Assembly: GCA_018268595.1 (NCBI GenBank)
Contig: JAFDWH010000021.1
Location: 310,001-374,000 of the forward strand
Direction of reading: 5' to 3'
DNA: 64,000 nt
Source: Actinomycetota bacterium
GTDB taxonomy: Bacteria > Actinomycetota > Thermoleophilia > Solirubrobacterales > Solirubrobacteraceae
The notes beneath the pieces were generated by a model. That model had not been told where the DNA came from and ran no database searches. It was given only the letters and a program-made list of their open reading frames with translations. Of this stretch, positions 1 through 8,852 are shown one piece after another. A program made the position numbers and the translations under genes. Numbering within the stretch: position 1 is the first letter of the stretch; each line of letters starts with the position of its first letter.

Positions 1-24
1 CGCGCGCGTTTCCCTCCTCCTGAC

Positions 25-1896
25 GTGCCCCGCTACACCGACGACTCGAAGGAGAAGGTCCGCGACGCGGTCGACATGATCGCGCTCGTCTCCACGCGCA
101 CCGAGCTGCGCCGCGCGGGCGTCAACTCGTACTTCGGCCGCTGCCCGTTCCACGACGAGCGCACCGGCTCCTTTCACGTGCGACCGGAGGAGAAGCACTA
201 CCACTGCTTCGGCTGCCAGGCGTCTGGCGACCCGTTCGACTTCGTGATGGAGAGCGAGGGGCTCGACTTCGTCGGCGCGATGGAGTCGCTCGCCGGGCGC
301 TTCGGCGTGACGCTGGAGGTCGCCGACGAGGACCCGCAGGCGCGCGCGCGCCGCGAGCGCCGCGAGCGGCTGCACACGCTGCTCGACCGCGCCGCCGCCT
401 ACTACGCACGCTACCTGTGGGAGGCGGCGGAGGCGGGGGAGGCGCGCGAGTATCTGGCGGGTCGCGGGCTGGAGGAGGCGACCTTGAAGACGTACCGCGT
501 CGGCTACGCGCCGAGCGCGTGGGACAAGCTGCTGCTGGTCGCGCGGCAGGCCGGCTTCAGCGAGGACGAGCTGCTCGCGACCGGGCTCGCGCAGCGCTCC
601 AAGCAGCAGCGCGGCCAGATCTACGACCGCTTTCGCGGGCGGATCATGTTCCCGCTGGCGGACGCGCGCGGGCGCGTCGTCGGCTTCGGCGCCCGCGCGA
701 TGCGCGAGAACCAGCCGCCGAAGTACCTCAACACGAGCGAGGGGGAGGTCTTCCACAAGGGCAGCCAGCTGTTCGGGATCGACCTCGCGCGCCGCGCCGC
801 CGCGCGCGCCGGATCGGTCGTGCTGGCGGAGGGCTACACGGACGTGCTGGCGCTGCACCAGACGGGGATCGAGAACGCGGTCGGGATCATGGGCACGTCG
901 TTCACGGACGAGCAGGCGGCCGAGCTGGAGCGCACGGCGCGCACGCTCGTGCTGGCCCTGGACGCCGACGGCGCGGGGCAGGAGGCGATGCTGCGCGCCG
1001 CGCGCGTGGCGGAGGGGCGCAAGCTGGAGCTGCGCGTGGTCGCCCTGCCGGCGGGCCTCGACCCGGCGGACCTCGTGCAGCGAGAGGGGGTGGAGGCGAT
1101 GCGCGAGCGGATCGCCAGATCGGTCCCGTTCGTCGAGTTCCACGTCGAGCGGGTGCTGGCGCGCGCCGAGGTCGGCAGCGCGGAGGGGAAGGATCGCGCG
1201 CTGGAGGAGCTGCGGCCGCTGCTCGGCCCGCTGCCCGCGAGCGTGCTGCGCGACGAGCTGGTGCGGCGGATCGCGGGGCGGCTCGACCTGAGCGATCAGC
1301 TCGCGGCGTCGCTGCTCGGCGAGGGCGCCGCCGTCGCGCTGCCGGGCGCCAGCACCGGCCACGCCCACGCGAGCGCGCTCGCCGCCGCGCCGTCCGGCCC
1401 GTCGGGCGGCTTCGGCAGCGGCCGCCACGCGAGCGTCGCGCCGCCGCCCGTGCCGGTCGCGCTCGACCGCCGCGAGCGCGGCGAGCGCACGTTCCTCGCG
1501 CTGTGCGTCGCGTTCCCGCGCGAGGGCAGAGCGCTGCTGGAGGAGGCCGACCTCGCGCAGCACTTCAGCTCGGACCTCGCCCGCCGCGCCGCCGCGCACC
1601 TGCTCGCGCACGCCGCGGCGCCGCTCGACGGGCTGCCGGACGACGACCCCGAGCTGGCGACCTACGTCTCCGAGCTTGACGCCCGCGCCGCCCGCGGCGG
1701 GAGCGCACGGCCGGGGAACCTCGAGCACGCCTGGCTCACGCTGGAGCTGGCACGGCTCGAACGCGCGATCGAGCGCGCCCGCCACGCCGCCGGCGCCGGC
1801 ACGGAGGGCGCGCCGAGCATCAGCTCGCTGAGCGCCGAGCGCGAGCAGGTCCGCACACGGCTGCGGCACCTCAGCGGGCGACTGCAGAGCGCGTGA
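25..1896 (+). CDS. dnaG: DNA primase DnaG
   Basis: Synthesises RNA primers for lagging-strand replication on DNA unwound by the DnaB helicase. The 623-residue product has the N-terminal CHC2 zinc finger with ligands C40, H43, C61 and C64, then the RNA-polymerase catalytic core, and a Toprim domain with the EGYTDV motif near residue 270 and the LDADGAG acidic motif near residue 312. The C-terminal third is an Ala/Gly-rich linker followed by a helical helicase-interaction region. The length is normal for actinobacterial DnaG. The GTG start lies 24 bases from the window edge, so the promoter is not visible and a slightly more upstream start cannot be excluded. Confidence 0.97.
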   Translation: MPRYTDDSKEKVRDAVDMIALVSTRTELRRAGVNSYFGRCPFHDERTGSFHVRPEEKHYHCFGCQASGDPFDFVMESEGLDFVGAMESLAGRFGVTLEVADEDPQARARRERRERLHTLLDRAAAYYARYLWEAAEAGEAREYLAGRGLEEATLKTYRVGYAPSAWDKLLLVARQAGFSEDELLATGLAQRSKQQRGQIYDRFRGRIMFPLADARGRVVGFGARAMRENQPPKYLNTSEGEVFHKGSQLFGIDLARRAAARAGSVVLAEGYTDVLALHQTGIENAVGIMGTSFTDEQAAELERTARTLVLALDADGAGQEAMLRAARVAEGRKLELRVVALPAGLDPADLVQREGVEAMRERIARSVPFVEFHVERVLARAEVGSAEGKDRALEELRPLLGPLPASVLRDELVRRIAGRLDLSDQLAASLLGEGAAVALPGASTGHAHASALAAAPSGPSGGFGSGRHASVAPPPVPVALDRRERGERTFLALCVAFPREGRALLEEADLAQHFSSDLARRAAAHLLAHAAAPLDGLPDDDPELATYVSELDARAARGGSARPGNLEHAWLTLELARLERAIERARHAAGAGTEGAPSISSLSAEREQVRTRLRHLSGRLQSA

Positions 1897-1897
1897 G

Positions 1898-2188
1898 TCA
1901 GGGCTGCGTGCGCCCGCGCACGTCGAGCACGACGACCCGATCCGGCGCTGCCAGCGCCGAGCGCGCGGCCGCCTCGATCGCCTCGGCGTCGAGGCCGTAG
2001 CGCTCCGCCGCGCGCGTCAGCAGGTCGAGGTGCGCGCGCGGCGCGATCAGCTCGATGTTCGCCGGCTCGCCGGCGGCGAAGGAGACCGTGCAGTAGTCCG
2101 CGTCCACGCCCTCCCCGCGGTCCCATCGATCGACGGAGGCCAGATCGATCGAGAGCGCGTCTGCTCGGCTGTCGTACTCGGCACGCAT
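1898..2188 (-). CDS. DUF2283 family protein, putative antitoxin partner
   Basis: A 96-residue protein beginning with the typical DUF2283 pattern (MRAEYDSRADALSIDL), a fold of short strands found in small bacterial proteins often encoded beside DUF4258 or RelE-like proteins. Its start overlaps the end of the preceding DUF4258 gene by one base, so the two are cotranscribed and probably translationally coupled. Family membership is by pattern recognition. The antitoxin role is inferred from the two-gene layout and has not been demonstrated for the family as a whole. Confidence 0.75.
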   Translation of the reverse strand: MRAEYDSRADALSIDLASVDRWDRGEGVDADYCTVSFAAGEPANIELIAPRAHLDLLTRAAERYGLDAEAIEAAARSALAAPDRVVVLDVRGRTQP

Positions 2189-2400
2189 CAGCGCCGCCGT
2201 TCGTGGACGGAGACGACGAGCGATGGATCTTCCAGGGCGAGCACGATGCGGATGCGGCGCCCGTCGACGATGCCGAGGTGCCGGGGCCGACCGTCAGGAT
2301 CGCGGTCGGCGGCCTCCGATGCAAGGAGGATCGCGGCGACGTCCGCGCGCGTGACGCCGAGGCGTCGCATGCCGTTGCGGGCGTGTCGCGTGAACTGCAC
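2188..2400 (-). CDS. DUF4258 family protein, putative toxin-like partner
   Basis: A 70-residue protein with the DUF4258 signature: FTRHARNGMRRLGVT near the N-terminus, and a strand-rich C-terminal half ending in a VSVHERR motif. DUF4258 proteins have a small RelE-like fold and are often first in two-gene cassettes with DUF2283 or helix-turn-helix proteins. The GTG start at 2400 follows a TACCGT hexamer six bases upstream with no Shine-Dalgarno sequence, suggesting a leaderless transcript. The divergent ferritin/VIT gene begins only 21 bases away, so the two promoters overlap. Confidence 0.75.
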   Translation of the reverse strand: MQFTRHARNGMRRLGVTRADVAAILLASEAADRDPDGRPRHLGIVDGRRIRIVLALEDPSLVVSVHERRR

Positions 2401-2421
2401 TGTGCGACGGTATGAGGATGC

Positions 2422-3582
2422 GTGTCACGAGACTTCGCAGCCATGCGACGAATTGACGCAGACCGCTGGCGCCGCAACCTGCAGGACGAGCGCGACAGTG
2501 CGGAGCTGTACCGCCGGATCGCGGCGGCGGAGGAGGACGAGCGGCTCGCGGGCGTGTACCGCCGGCTCGCGGAGGTCGAGGAGCGCCACGCCGGGCTGTG
2601 GGCGGACCGGCTGCGCGCGGCCGGCGCGCCGGTGCCGCGCCATCGGGTCGGCTGGCGCACGCGGGTGCTGGGGTGGCTTGCGCGTCGCGTCGGCACGGGC
2701 TTCGTCGTCCCCACGGTCACGGCGATGGAGGAGGCCGACGCCGGCGGCTACGACGCGCAGGCGGAGGCGGCCGGCACGCCGCTTCCGGACGAGGAGCGCT
2801 CGCACGCGCGCCTGCTGCGCGCGATCTCCGACGGGCAGGGCCCCGCCGGGGGCGGGCGCGGCCTCGAGGGCCCGGCGCTCGCACGCCTGGAGGGCCGGCA
2901 CCGCGGCGCGAGCGGCAACGCGCTGCGTGCGGCGGTGCTCGGCGCCAACGACGGGCTGCTGTCGAACTTCAGCCTCGTGATGGGCGTCGCCGGCGCGCAG
3001 CTCAGCCACAGCGCGATCCTCGTCACCGGCTTTGCCGGGCTCGTCGCCGGCGCCGGCTCGATGGCGATGGGCGAGTGGATCTCGGTGATGAACGCGCGCG
3101 AGCTGTTCGGCCGCCAGATCGCGATCGAGCGCGAGGAGCTGACGGAGGCGCCGGACGAGGAGCGCGAGGAGCTGGCGCTGATCTACGAGGCGAAGGGCCT
3201 GCCGGCGCAGCAGGCGCGCGAGCTGGCGGAGCGGCTGATGGCCTCCCCCGAGCACGCGCTCGACACGCTCGCGCGCGAGGAGCTGGGGATCGACCCGTCC
3301 GAGCTGGGCGGCTCGGCGACGCAGGCCGCGGCGACGTCGTTCGTCCTGTTCGCGATCGGCGCCGTCGTGCCGATCGCGCCGTTCCTCGTGCTGCGCGGCA
3401 CGGCGGCGGTCGTCGTGAGCGCGGCGCTCGCGGCGGCGGCGCTGTTCGGGGTCGGCGCGCTGATCACGCTGCTGACCGGTCGCGGCGTGCTGTTCTCCGG
3501 CGGCCGCCAGGTGCTCGTCGGGATGGCCGCGGCGGCGCTGACGTTCGGGATCGGCGCCTTGATCGGACAGGGCGTGGGCTGA
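2422..3582 (+). CDS. Membrane-bound ferritin-like / VIT1-type iron or manganese transporter
   Basis: The N-terminal ~140 residues form a ferritin-like di-iron four-helix domain, with Glu at E28, an EERH motif near residue 53 and an EERSH motif near residue 125. The remaining ~220 residues are a VIT1/CCC1 domain with the GANDGLLSNF motif, a cytoplasmic Glu-rich loop and about five membrane helices. This is the domain order of MbfA (erythrin-vacuolar iron transport family), which exports or stores iron or manganese at the membrane. The start is GTG 2422, while ATG 2443 gives a protein seven residues shorter. The Glu-rich metal-binding loop (EREELTEAPDEEREEL) is intact, so the protein looks functional. 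Confidence 0.88.
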   Translation: MSRDFAAMRRIDADRWRRNLQDERDSAELYRRIAAAEEDERLAGVYRRLAEVEERHAGLWADRLRAAGAPVPRHRVGWRTRVLGWLARRVGTGFVVPTVTAMEEADAGGYDAQAEAAGTPLPDEERSHARLLRAISDGQGPAGGGRGLEGPALARLEGRHRGASGNALRAAVLGANDGLLSNFSLVMGVAGAQLSHSAILVTGFAGLVAGAGSMAMGEWISVMNARELFGRQIAIEREELTEAPDEEREELALIYEAKGLPAQQARELAERLMASPEHALDTLAREELGIDPSELGGSATQAAATSFVLFAIGAVVPIAPFLVLRGTAAVVVSAALAAAALFGVGALITLLTGRGVLFSGGRQVLVGMAAAALTFGIGALIGQGVG

Positions 3583-3626
3583 ACGCGGCAACGCGGGGGC
3601 CGCAGGAATGCGGCCCCCACAGCGGC

Positions 3627-4277
3627 CTATATTAGTGTCAGGGTGATCCTGGCGCCCGAAGGCGTCGTAATTGGGCCGCTGCCGAGCAACGTCACACTTG
3701 GGCAGCCACCTGTTTCAGACCTTATCGTCCCTTCGAGTTCGACCGTCGTCATCGCCCCGGTCGCTTCTTCGATCCTCGTGGCGGCATGCGCCGGTTCGGT
3801 GACGCTCGTCGTGTACGTGCACCTGATGGTGATCCCCAGGAACGTGGCCTTGAGTAGCTTCTTCAAGCCACGCCACAGCTTGCGCAGGAAGCCGACTCTT
3901 CTCGGTAGCGTCCCGGTGAACGATTCGTACGCCTCGACCCACGGGAGGCTGTTCGCGAGGGTCGTCCCTTCTAGGTTTTCGGTGCCGTTGAAGAACCACA
4001 GTTCGCCGCCTGTGCACGGGTGCCTCGCGGTGACGCCCGTTATGGTCCCGAGTAGCGCTCCGGTCGTCTTGAGGAACGTCCTGTAGTGATACGAGCCTTC
4101 GACCGTCACCGCGCACCTGACGTTCGTGGCGAAGCCGGATATTTCAAGGCTCGCCCAGTTGATTCTGAACCTCTGTTCGCTGGTCGACCACCTGCCTGCG
4201 GTGGCGGTCCCGACGGCCGACGCCATGACGACCGCAGCGGCGAGCGCGGTCAGCAAGAGCTTGCTACGTGTGCGCAT
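3627..4277 (-). CDS. Secreted protein of unknown function
   Basis: A 216-residue protein with a clear Sec signal peptide (positive MRTRSK start, hydrophobic core, AVGTATA cleavage region around residue 27). The mature part is Thr/Gly-rich with four or more Cys (RCAV, HPCTGG, IRCTYT, GGCPSV) and predicted beta structure. I do not recognise a family with a known function. The start at 4277 is preceded by a strong GGAGAGG Shine-Dalgarno sequence. An upstream in-frame extension to 4451 is open but Arg-rich and lacks the secretion logic. Base composition is visibly lower in GC than its neighbours, with AT-ending codons more frequent, which may indicate recent transfer. Confidence 0.7.
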   Translation of the reverse strand: MRTRSKLLLTALAAAVVMASAVGTATAGRWSTSEQRFRINWASLEISGFATNVRCAVTVEGSYHYRTFLKTTGALLGTITGVTARHPCTGGELWFFNGTENLEGTTLANSLPWVEAYESFTGTLPRRVGFLRKLWRGLKKLLKATFLGITIRCTYTTSVTEPAHAATRIEEATGAMTTVELEGTIRSETGGCPSVTLLGSGPITTPSGARITLTLI

Positions 4278-4711
<434 letters not shown>

Positions 4712-4793
4712 CCGCAGACCGGGATGGTAGCGGGGTCGGGCGTCGCATGGCACGTCTATGCTCGCCGCACCAGCACGCCACGAGAGGAGCGGC

Positions 4794-5090
4794 ATGGAGC
4801 TCTACGTCTGCTACGGCACCTTCCCGACGCCCCGCCCCGGCGGTCATCCGTGCAAGAACGCCTATGACGCGCTGCGGGCGGCCGGACACGACCCCAAGGT
4901 GATCCGCACCTACGGCCTCGGCCCGCTGCCGGCAGTCACGCCCGGCCGCAGGAAGGTGAAGGAGCTGACCGGCCAGACGTGGGTGCCGGTGCTCGTCACC
5001 GACGACGGTGAGGCGATCCACGAGTCGAAGAGCATCGTCGCGTGGGCGAAGGCGCACCCGGCAGGTGGGACCGGGACGGCAGCCGCGTAG
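4794..5090 (+). CDS. Glutathione S-transferase N-terminal / glutaredoxin-like protein
   Basis: A 98-residue single thioredoxin-fold domain. It starts ELYVCYGTFP, has a GHPCKNAYDALRAAGHD segment, a cis-Pro motif WVPVLV and the DDGEAIHESKSIVAWAK helix typical of GST N-terminal domains. The usual CPxC is absent. A lone Cys follows GGHP at about residue 19, so redox or thiol-binding chemistry is uncertain. The start at ATG 4794 has a good GAGAGGAG Shine-Dalgarno sequence. The coding sequence stands alone between tRNA-Asn and a convergent acetyltransferase. Confidence 0.75.
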   Translation: MELYVCYGTFPTPRPGGHPCKNAYDALRAAGHDPKVIRTYGLGPLPAVTPGRRKVKELTGQTWVPVLVTDDGEAIHESKSIVAWAKAHPAGGTGTAAA

Positions 5091-5096
5091 ACGACG

Positions 5097-5615
5097 TCAG
5101 GCGGGCCCGGCCTCGACGACCAGCTCCATCAGCAGCCCGTCGCGCCAGCGGCCGTCGGGCCCGCGCTCGTATCTGCGCAGCACGCCCACGCGCCGGAACC
5201 CGACCGCCTCGTAGGCGCGCACGGCCCGCTCGTTCTCGACCGCCGGGTCGATCGTGAAGCGATGGTGCCCGCGCGCCACCGCGAACCAGGCGATCGCCAC
5301 GCGCAGCGCCTCGCGGCCGTACCCGCCGCCGCGCACGCGCTCGCTCACCAGCACGTCGAACGCGACGCTCGGGTAATCCGGCTCGGCCTCCTCGTTGGCG
5401 TGCAGCCAGCCGCCCACGACCCCGTCGACCTCGATCGCCCACGTCGGGATCTCCGCCAGCTCGCGCCGCACGCGCGCCGCGTCGTAGGCACCCCACCACG
5501 CCCGCACCTCCGGCTCGGCGAGGATCGCCGCGAGCGGCTCGACGTCGGCCTCCGCAGCCGGCCGCAGCACGACCCGCTCCCCGCGCAGCAGCGGCAGCCG
5601 CAGCTCATCGCTCAC
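5097..5615 (-). CDS. GNAT family N-acetyltransferase
   Basis: A 172-residue RimJ/RimL-type acetyltransferase. The start LRGERVVLRPAAEADVEPLAAIL and the acetyl-CoA pyrophosphate-binding segment RVRGGGYGREALR (around residues 93-105) are diagnostic, followed by the ENERAVRAYEAVGF motif. The substrate is unknown: members acetylate aminoglycosides, ribosomal proteins or small amines. The gene overlaps the end of the upstream glycosyltransferase by 11 bases, so they form one transcription unit. Confidence 0.9.
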   Translation of the reverse strand: MSDELRLPLLRGERVVLRPAAEADVEPLAAILAEPEVRAWWGAYDAARVRRELAEIPTWAIEVDGVVGGWLHANEEAEPDYPSVAFDVLVSERVRGGGYGREALRVAIAWFAVARGHHRFTIDPAVENERAVRAYEAVGFRRVGVLRRYERGPDGRWRDGLLMELVVEAGPA

Positions 5616-6858
5616 CGCGCGCCAGCTCCTCCACCAGCTCGGCGGCGCGCGCAGCGCCGTCGTTGACCCGCGCCCACGCCGCCAGCTCGCCGGCCCGCCG
5701 AGCGACCCCCGGTGCGGTCAGCGCCCGCCGCACGGCCGCGCGCACGCCCCGCGGCGTCGCCCACCGCCACGGCAGCCGCACGCCCGCGCCCGCCCAGTCC
5801 ACGCGCGCCGCGTTCTCGGCCATGTCGCCCGCCACCGGGCACGCCACGACCGCCGCGCCCGACGCGAGCGCCCGCACCATCGTCCCGTGGCCGACGTGAC
5901 ACACCACCACCGCACAGCGCGGCATCGTGCGCGCGTAGGAGATCCACTCGACCAGCCGTGCGTTCGCCGGCACGCGCAGCGGCCGGTCGAGCGGGCGGCG
6001 GTTCCAGCTCGCCAGCACGCGCACCGGCTCGCCCTCCAGCCCGGCCAGCGCAGCCCGCAGCAGCCGATGCTCGCGGTCGTGCGCGGTCGAGGGCGCGACC
6101 AGCACGAGCGGCTGCTCGCCGGGCGGCGGCTCGACGTTGTCATAGGGCGGCTCCCACAGCAGCGGCCCTACGACGTGCGTCCACTCCGGCCAGTCGCGCG
6201 GGTACTCGAGCTGGGGGAACGTCCCGACCAGGCACAGGCGCTCGCTGATGCCGCCGTGGACGCGCTCGAGCGGCGGCAGCCCGAGCCGGCCGCGCGCGTC
6301 GTTGAGGTCGCGCCGGCCGTGCTCCAGCCCGCGCAGCACGAGCGGGTCGAGCGCGCTCCAGAAGCGCCGTCCCAGCGCGGTGCGCGGCAGGCGCGCGCCG
6401 AACGAGTAGGGCGGCGCGCCGGGCGGCAGGTGCGGATGCACGTGGGGGATCAGGGTCGCGACCGGCACGCCCTCCAATTCCCCTGCAAGCGCCGGCCCCA
6501 GCGTGAGGATGTCGGCGACCACCGCGTGCGGTCTGACGGCGGCCACGTGGACGCGCGTGTCGCGCGCCGCGCGCACGACCGCCTCGTAGGGCTTGAGCGG
6601 CGCAGCGCCGGTCGGGAAGACGGGATACTCGGGCGCGGGCAGGAACGTCAGGCCGGCCGCCTCCGCGTGCGGCCGCCAGCGCTCCCACGTCTCCAGCACG
6701 ACCTCGTGACCGCGCCGCGCGAGCGCCGACCCGAGCGCCAGCATCGGGAAGGCGTGGCCCGGATCGCCGAACGCGCCGAGGAACAGGCGCAGGGGAACGA
6801 ACGTCCGTGCGCCCTGGGATGACCCCAGGTCTTGGTAGGTTTGGTGAGGTTTAACCAC
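5605..6858 (-). CDS. MGT-type (UGT-like, GT1) glycosyltransferase
   Basis: A GT-B fold enzyme of the macrolide/flavonoid glycosyltransferase type. The N-terminus RLFLGAFGDPGHAFPMLALGSALARRGHEV resembles the acceptor-binding domain. The C-terminal half carries the nucleotide-sugar signature region, here CHVGHGTMVRALASGAAVVACP followed by GDMAENAARVDWAGAGV. The usual HGGxGT is present as HVGHGT. It probably glycosylates a small hydrophobic molecule. The start is uncertain: GTG codons at 6858 and 6867 are in frame, but homology would begin near 6797 where only CTG is available. Arg/Pro-rich sequence upstream of 6867 overlaps the divergent GGDEF gene and is unlikely to be coding. Confidence 0.85.
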   Translation of the reverse strand: MVKPHQTYQDLGSSQGARTFVPLRLFLGAFGDPGHAFPMLALGSALARRGHEVVLETWERWRPHAEAAGLTFLPAPEYPVFPTGAAPLKPYEAVVRAARDTRVHVAAVRPHAVVADILTLGPALAGELEGVPVATLIPHVHPHLPPGAPPYSFGARLPRTALGRRFWSALDPLVLRGLEHGRRDLNDARGRLGLPPLERVHGGISERLCLVGTFPQLEYPRDWPEWTHVVGPLLWEPPYDNVEPPPGEQPLVLVAPSTAHDREHRLLRAALAGLEGEPVRVLASWNRRPLDRPLRVPANARLVEWISYARTMPRCAVVVCHVGHGTMVRALASGAAVVACPVAGDMAENAARVDWAGAGVRLPWRWATPRGVRAAVRRALTAPGVARRAGELAAWARVNDGAARAAELVEELARGER

Positions 6859-6869
6859 CTTCGGCACGG

Positions 6870-8852
6870 ATGTCGATGAGCGCTCAGAGACGGATGGACG
6901 ACATGCACGGTCGCGACCGGCCGCGAGCATACGGCGAGGCGCCGCAGGCGGGCGCCGCCCGCTCGCGCGTTCACGCGGGCCTCGCGCTGGTCGCCGGGGC
7001 GGTCCTCGCCGCTTCGGTGGCGGCGCTCGTCGCGCTCGCGATCGTCGGCGGCGAAGACACGCTGACCTCAGCGCTCGGCGCGGGCGTCGGCGCCGTCGCG
7101 CTGCTGGCCGGTGCGACGCTCGCATATGCCGTGGCGACGCTGCGCCGCGAGCATGACGCGCTCGTGCGGCGCGAGGCCGACGCGCTGCGGATGGCCGAGC
7201 TGGACGACCTGACCGGGCTCGGCAACTACCGCATGTTCATGCGCCAGCTGACCGCCGAGGTCGCCCGCTCGCGGCGCTACGAGGACCCGTTCTCGCTCGT
7301 GCTGCTCGACCTCGACGGCTTCAAGGCGATCAACGACGAGCTGGGGCACCTGGCCGGCGACGACGCGCTGCGGCTCGTCGCGGTCGCGCTGCGCGACACG
7401 CTGCGCGAGGAGGACGTCTGCTGTCGTCAGGGCGGCGACGAGTTCGCGGTGATCGCGGTGCGCGCCGGGGAGGACGAGGCGCGCGAGCTGGCGGAGCGCC
7501 TCGCGCAGGCGATCGCCGACATCCCGTTCGGCGAGCACGGCGAGCGGCGCCTCGGCACGAGCGTCGGCTGGGCGACGTTCGGCGCGCCCGCGCGCAGCGT
7601 CGACGAGCTGATCCTGCGCGCCGACGCCGCACTGCGGCAGGCGAAGCGCACGAACGGGGACGCGATGCGCGACGGCGGCGGCGGCGTGCGCGCGGCGCGC
7701 GAGGCCGGCACGCTCGAGCGCGCCGGCGGCGGCGCGAGCCCGCTGAACCGCATCCAGCTGCTCGCCGGGCTCGCGCGCGCGCTGCCGTCCTCGCGCGACG
7801 AACGGGCGCTGGCGGAGACGACGGTCGCGTTCCTGGCGGGCGCGTTCGACACGGTCGGCGCCGCGGTCGTCGGGCTCGGCGCGGACGACGGCGTGCGGCT
7901 CGCGGCGCTCAGCTCCGGCGACGCCGACGCGGACGTGGCGCAGCTGCTGACCGGGCAGCCGCTTGCGCGCCGCGCGCTCGCGGCGGCCGGGCCGGCGGTC
8001 TCCGACGACGACGTCGAGCGGCGCTGGGTCGACGGCAGCCGCGTGCGCAGCGAGATGGCGGTCGCGATCCGCGACGAGACGCGCACGTGGGGCTGGCTGC
8101 TGGTCGCCTCCGACCGGCCGCGCGCGTACGAGCTGCCCGAGCGCGCGATGGCCGAGGCGATCGCCGAGCAGCTGGGCCGCGCGCTCACCTGCCGGCGGCT
8201 GCTCGACCGCCTGCGCGACGCCGGCTTCGGCGAGCTGTACCGCGTCGCCGTCGGCAGCGCCGCCGCGTCGGGCACGGAGTCGTGGCGGATCGCTGAGCTG
8301 GCGTGGCAGACCGGCCGCGCGCTCGGCCTCTCCGACGACGAGCTGCGCGCGCTCTACCTGGCGGCGCTGTTCCACGACGTCGGCACGGTCGGCGTCCCGG
8401 CCGTGCTGATGTCGCATCCCGGCGAGCTGCGCGACGACGAGCGCGCCGTCCTGCGCGAGCACGCGCTGATCGGCGAGCGGATGCTGCGCGGGCTGCCGCT
8501 GCTGCGCGAGGCGGCGCCGATCGTGCGCCACGAGCACGAGCGCTTCGACGGCACCGGCTACCCCGACCGCCTCGCCGGCGACCAGATCCCGCTCGCGGCG
8601 CGGATCCTGCTCGCCTGCGACGCGTTCGTCTCGATGACCTCGCCGCGCCCGTGGCGCCCGGCGCGCTCGTCCGCCGCGGCCCACGCGGAGCTGCGCCGCG
8701 TCGCCGGCACGCAGCTCGACCCGCACGTCGTGGAGGCGCTGCTCGGCGTGCTGGAGCCCGCCGGGCGGCCCGGGTCCGCTACGCCGCCGCCAGCTCGGCC
8801 GTCAGCCGCAGCTGCTCGAGCCGTTCCGCTGCCGTCCACGCCATCGGCGTGA
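6870..8852 (+). CDS. Membrane GGDEF - GAF - HD-GYP-like signalling protein
   Basis: A 660-residue protein with two N-terminal membrane helices (about 30-85), a GGDEF diguanylate cyclase domain with an intact GGDEF motif near residue 188, a GAF-like domain (about 290-440) and a C-terminal HD-GYP-like domain (about 460-625) followed by a Pro/Ala-rich tail. An RxxD inhibitory site (REED) sits five residues before GGDEF, so c-di-GMP feedback is likely. The HD-GYP part is altered: HDVGTVG replaces HDxGKxG, and HEHERFDGTGYP replaces HHERxDGxGYP. It probably makes c-di-GMP; phosphodiesterase activity is doubtful. The end overlaps the convergent LLM gene by 74 bases. ATG 6876 and 6894 are alternative starts. 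Confidence 0.88.
   Translation: MSMSAQRRMDDMHGRDRPRAYGEAPQAGAARSRVHAGLALVAGAVLAASVAALVALAIVGGEDTLTSALGAGVGAVALLAGATLAYAVATLRREHDALVRREADALRMAELDDLTGLGNYRMFMRQLTAEVARSRRYEDPFSLVLLDLDGFKAINDELGHLAGDDALRLVAVALRDTLREEDVCCRQGGDEFAVIAVRAGEDEARELAERLAQAIADIPFGEHGERRLGTSVGWATFGAPARSVDELILRADAALRQAKRTNGDAMRDGGGGVRAAREAGTLERAGGGASPLNRIQLLAGLARALPSSRDERALAETTVAFLAGAFDTVGAAVVGLGADDGVRLAALSSGDADADVAQLLTGQPLARRALAAAGPAVSDDDVERRWVDGSRVRSEMAVAIRDETRTWGWLLVASDRPRAYELPERAMAEAIAEQLGRALTCRRLLDRLRDAGFGELYRVAVGSAAASGTESWRIAELAWQTGRALGLSDDELRALYLAALFHDVGTVGVPAVLMSHPGELRDDERAVLREHALIGERMLRGLPLLREAAPIVRHEHERFDGTGYPDRLAGDQIPLAARILLACDAFVSMTSPRPWRPARSSAAAHAELRRVAGTQLDPHVVEALLGVLEPAGRPGSATPPPARPSAAAARAVPLPSTPSA

Noticed and set aside
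2188-2421. A plus-strand 70-residue open frame antisense to the DUF4258 gene
   Set aside because: No start signal or family similarity, and the reverse-strand product matches a known family.
6868-7125. Upstream extension of the glycosyltransferase on the minus strand
   Set aside because: Arg/Pro-rich residues without domain similarity that overlap the start of the GGDEF gene; typical antisense shadow.
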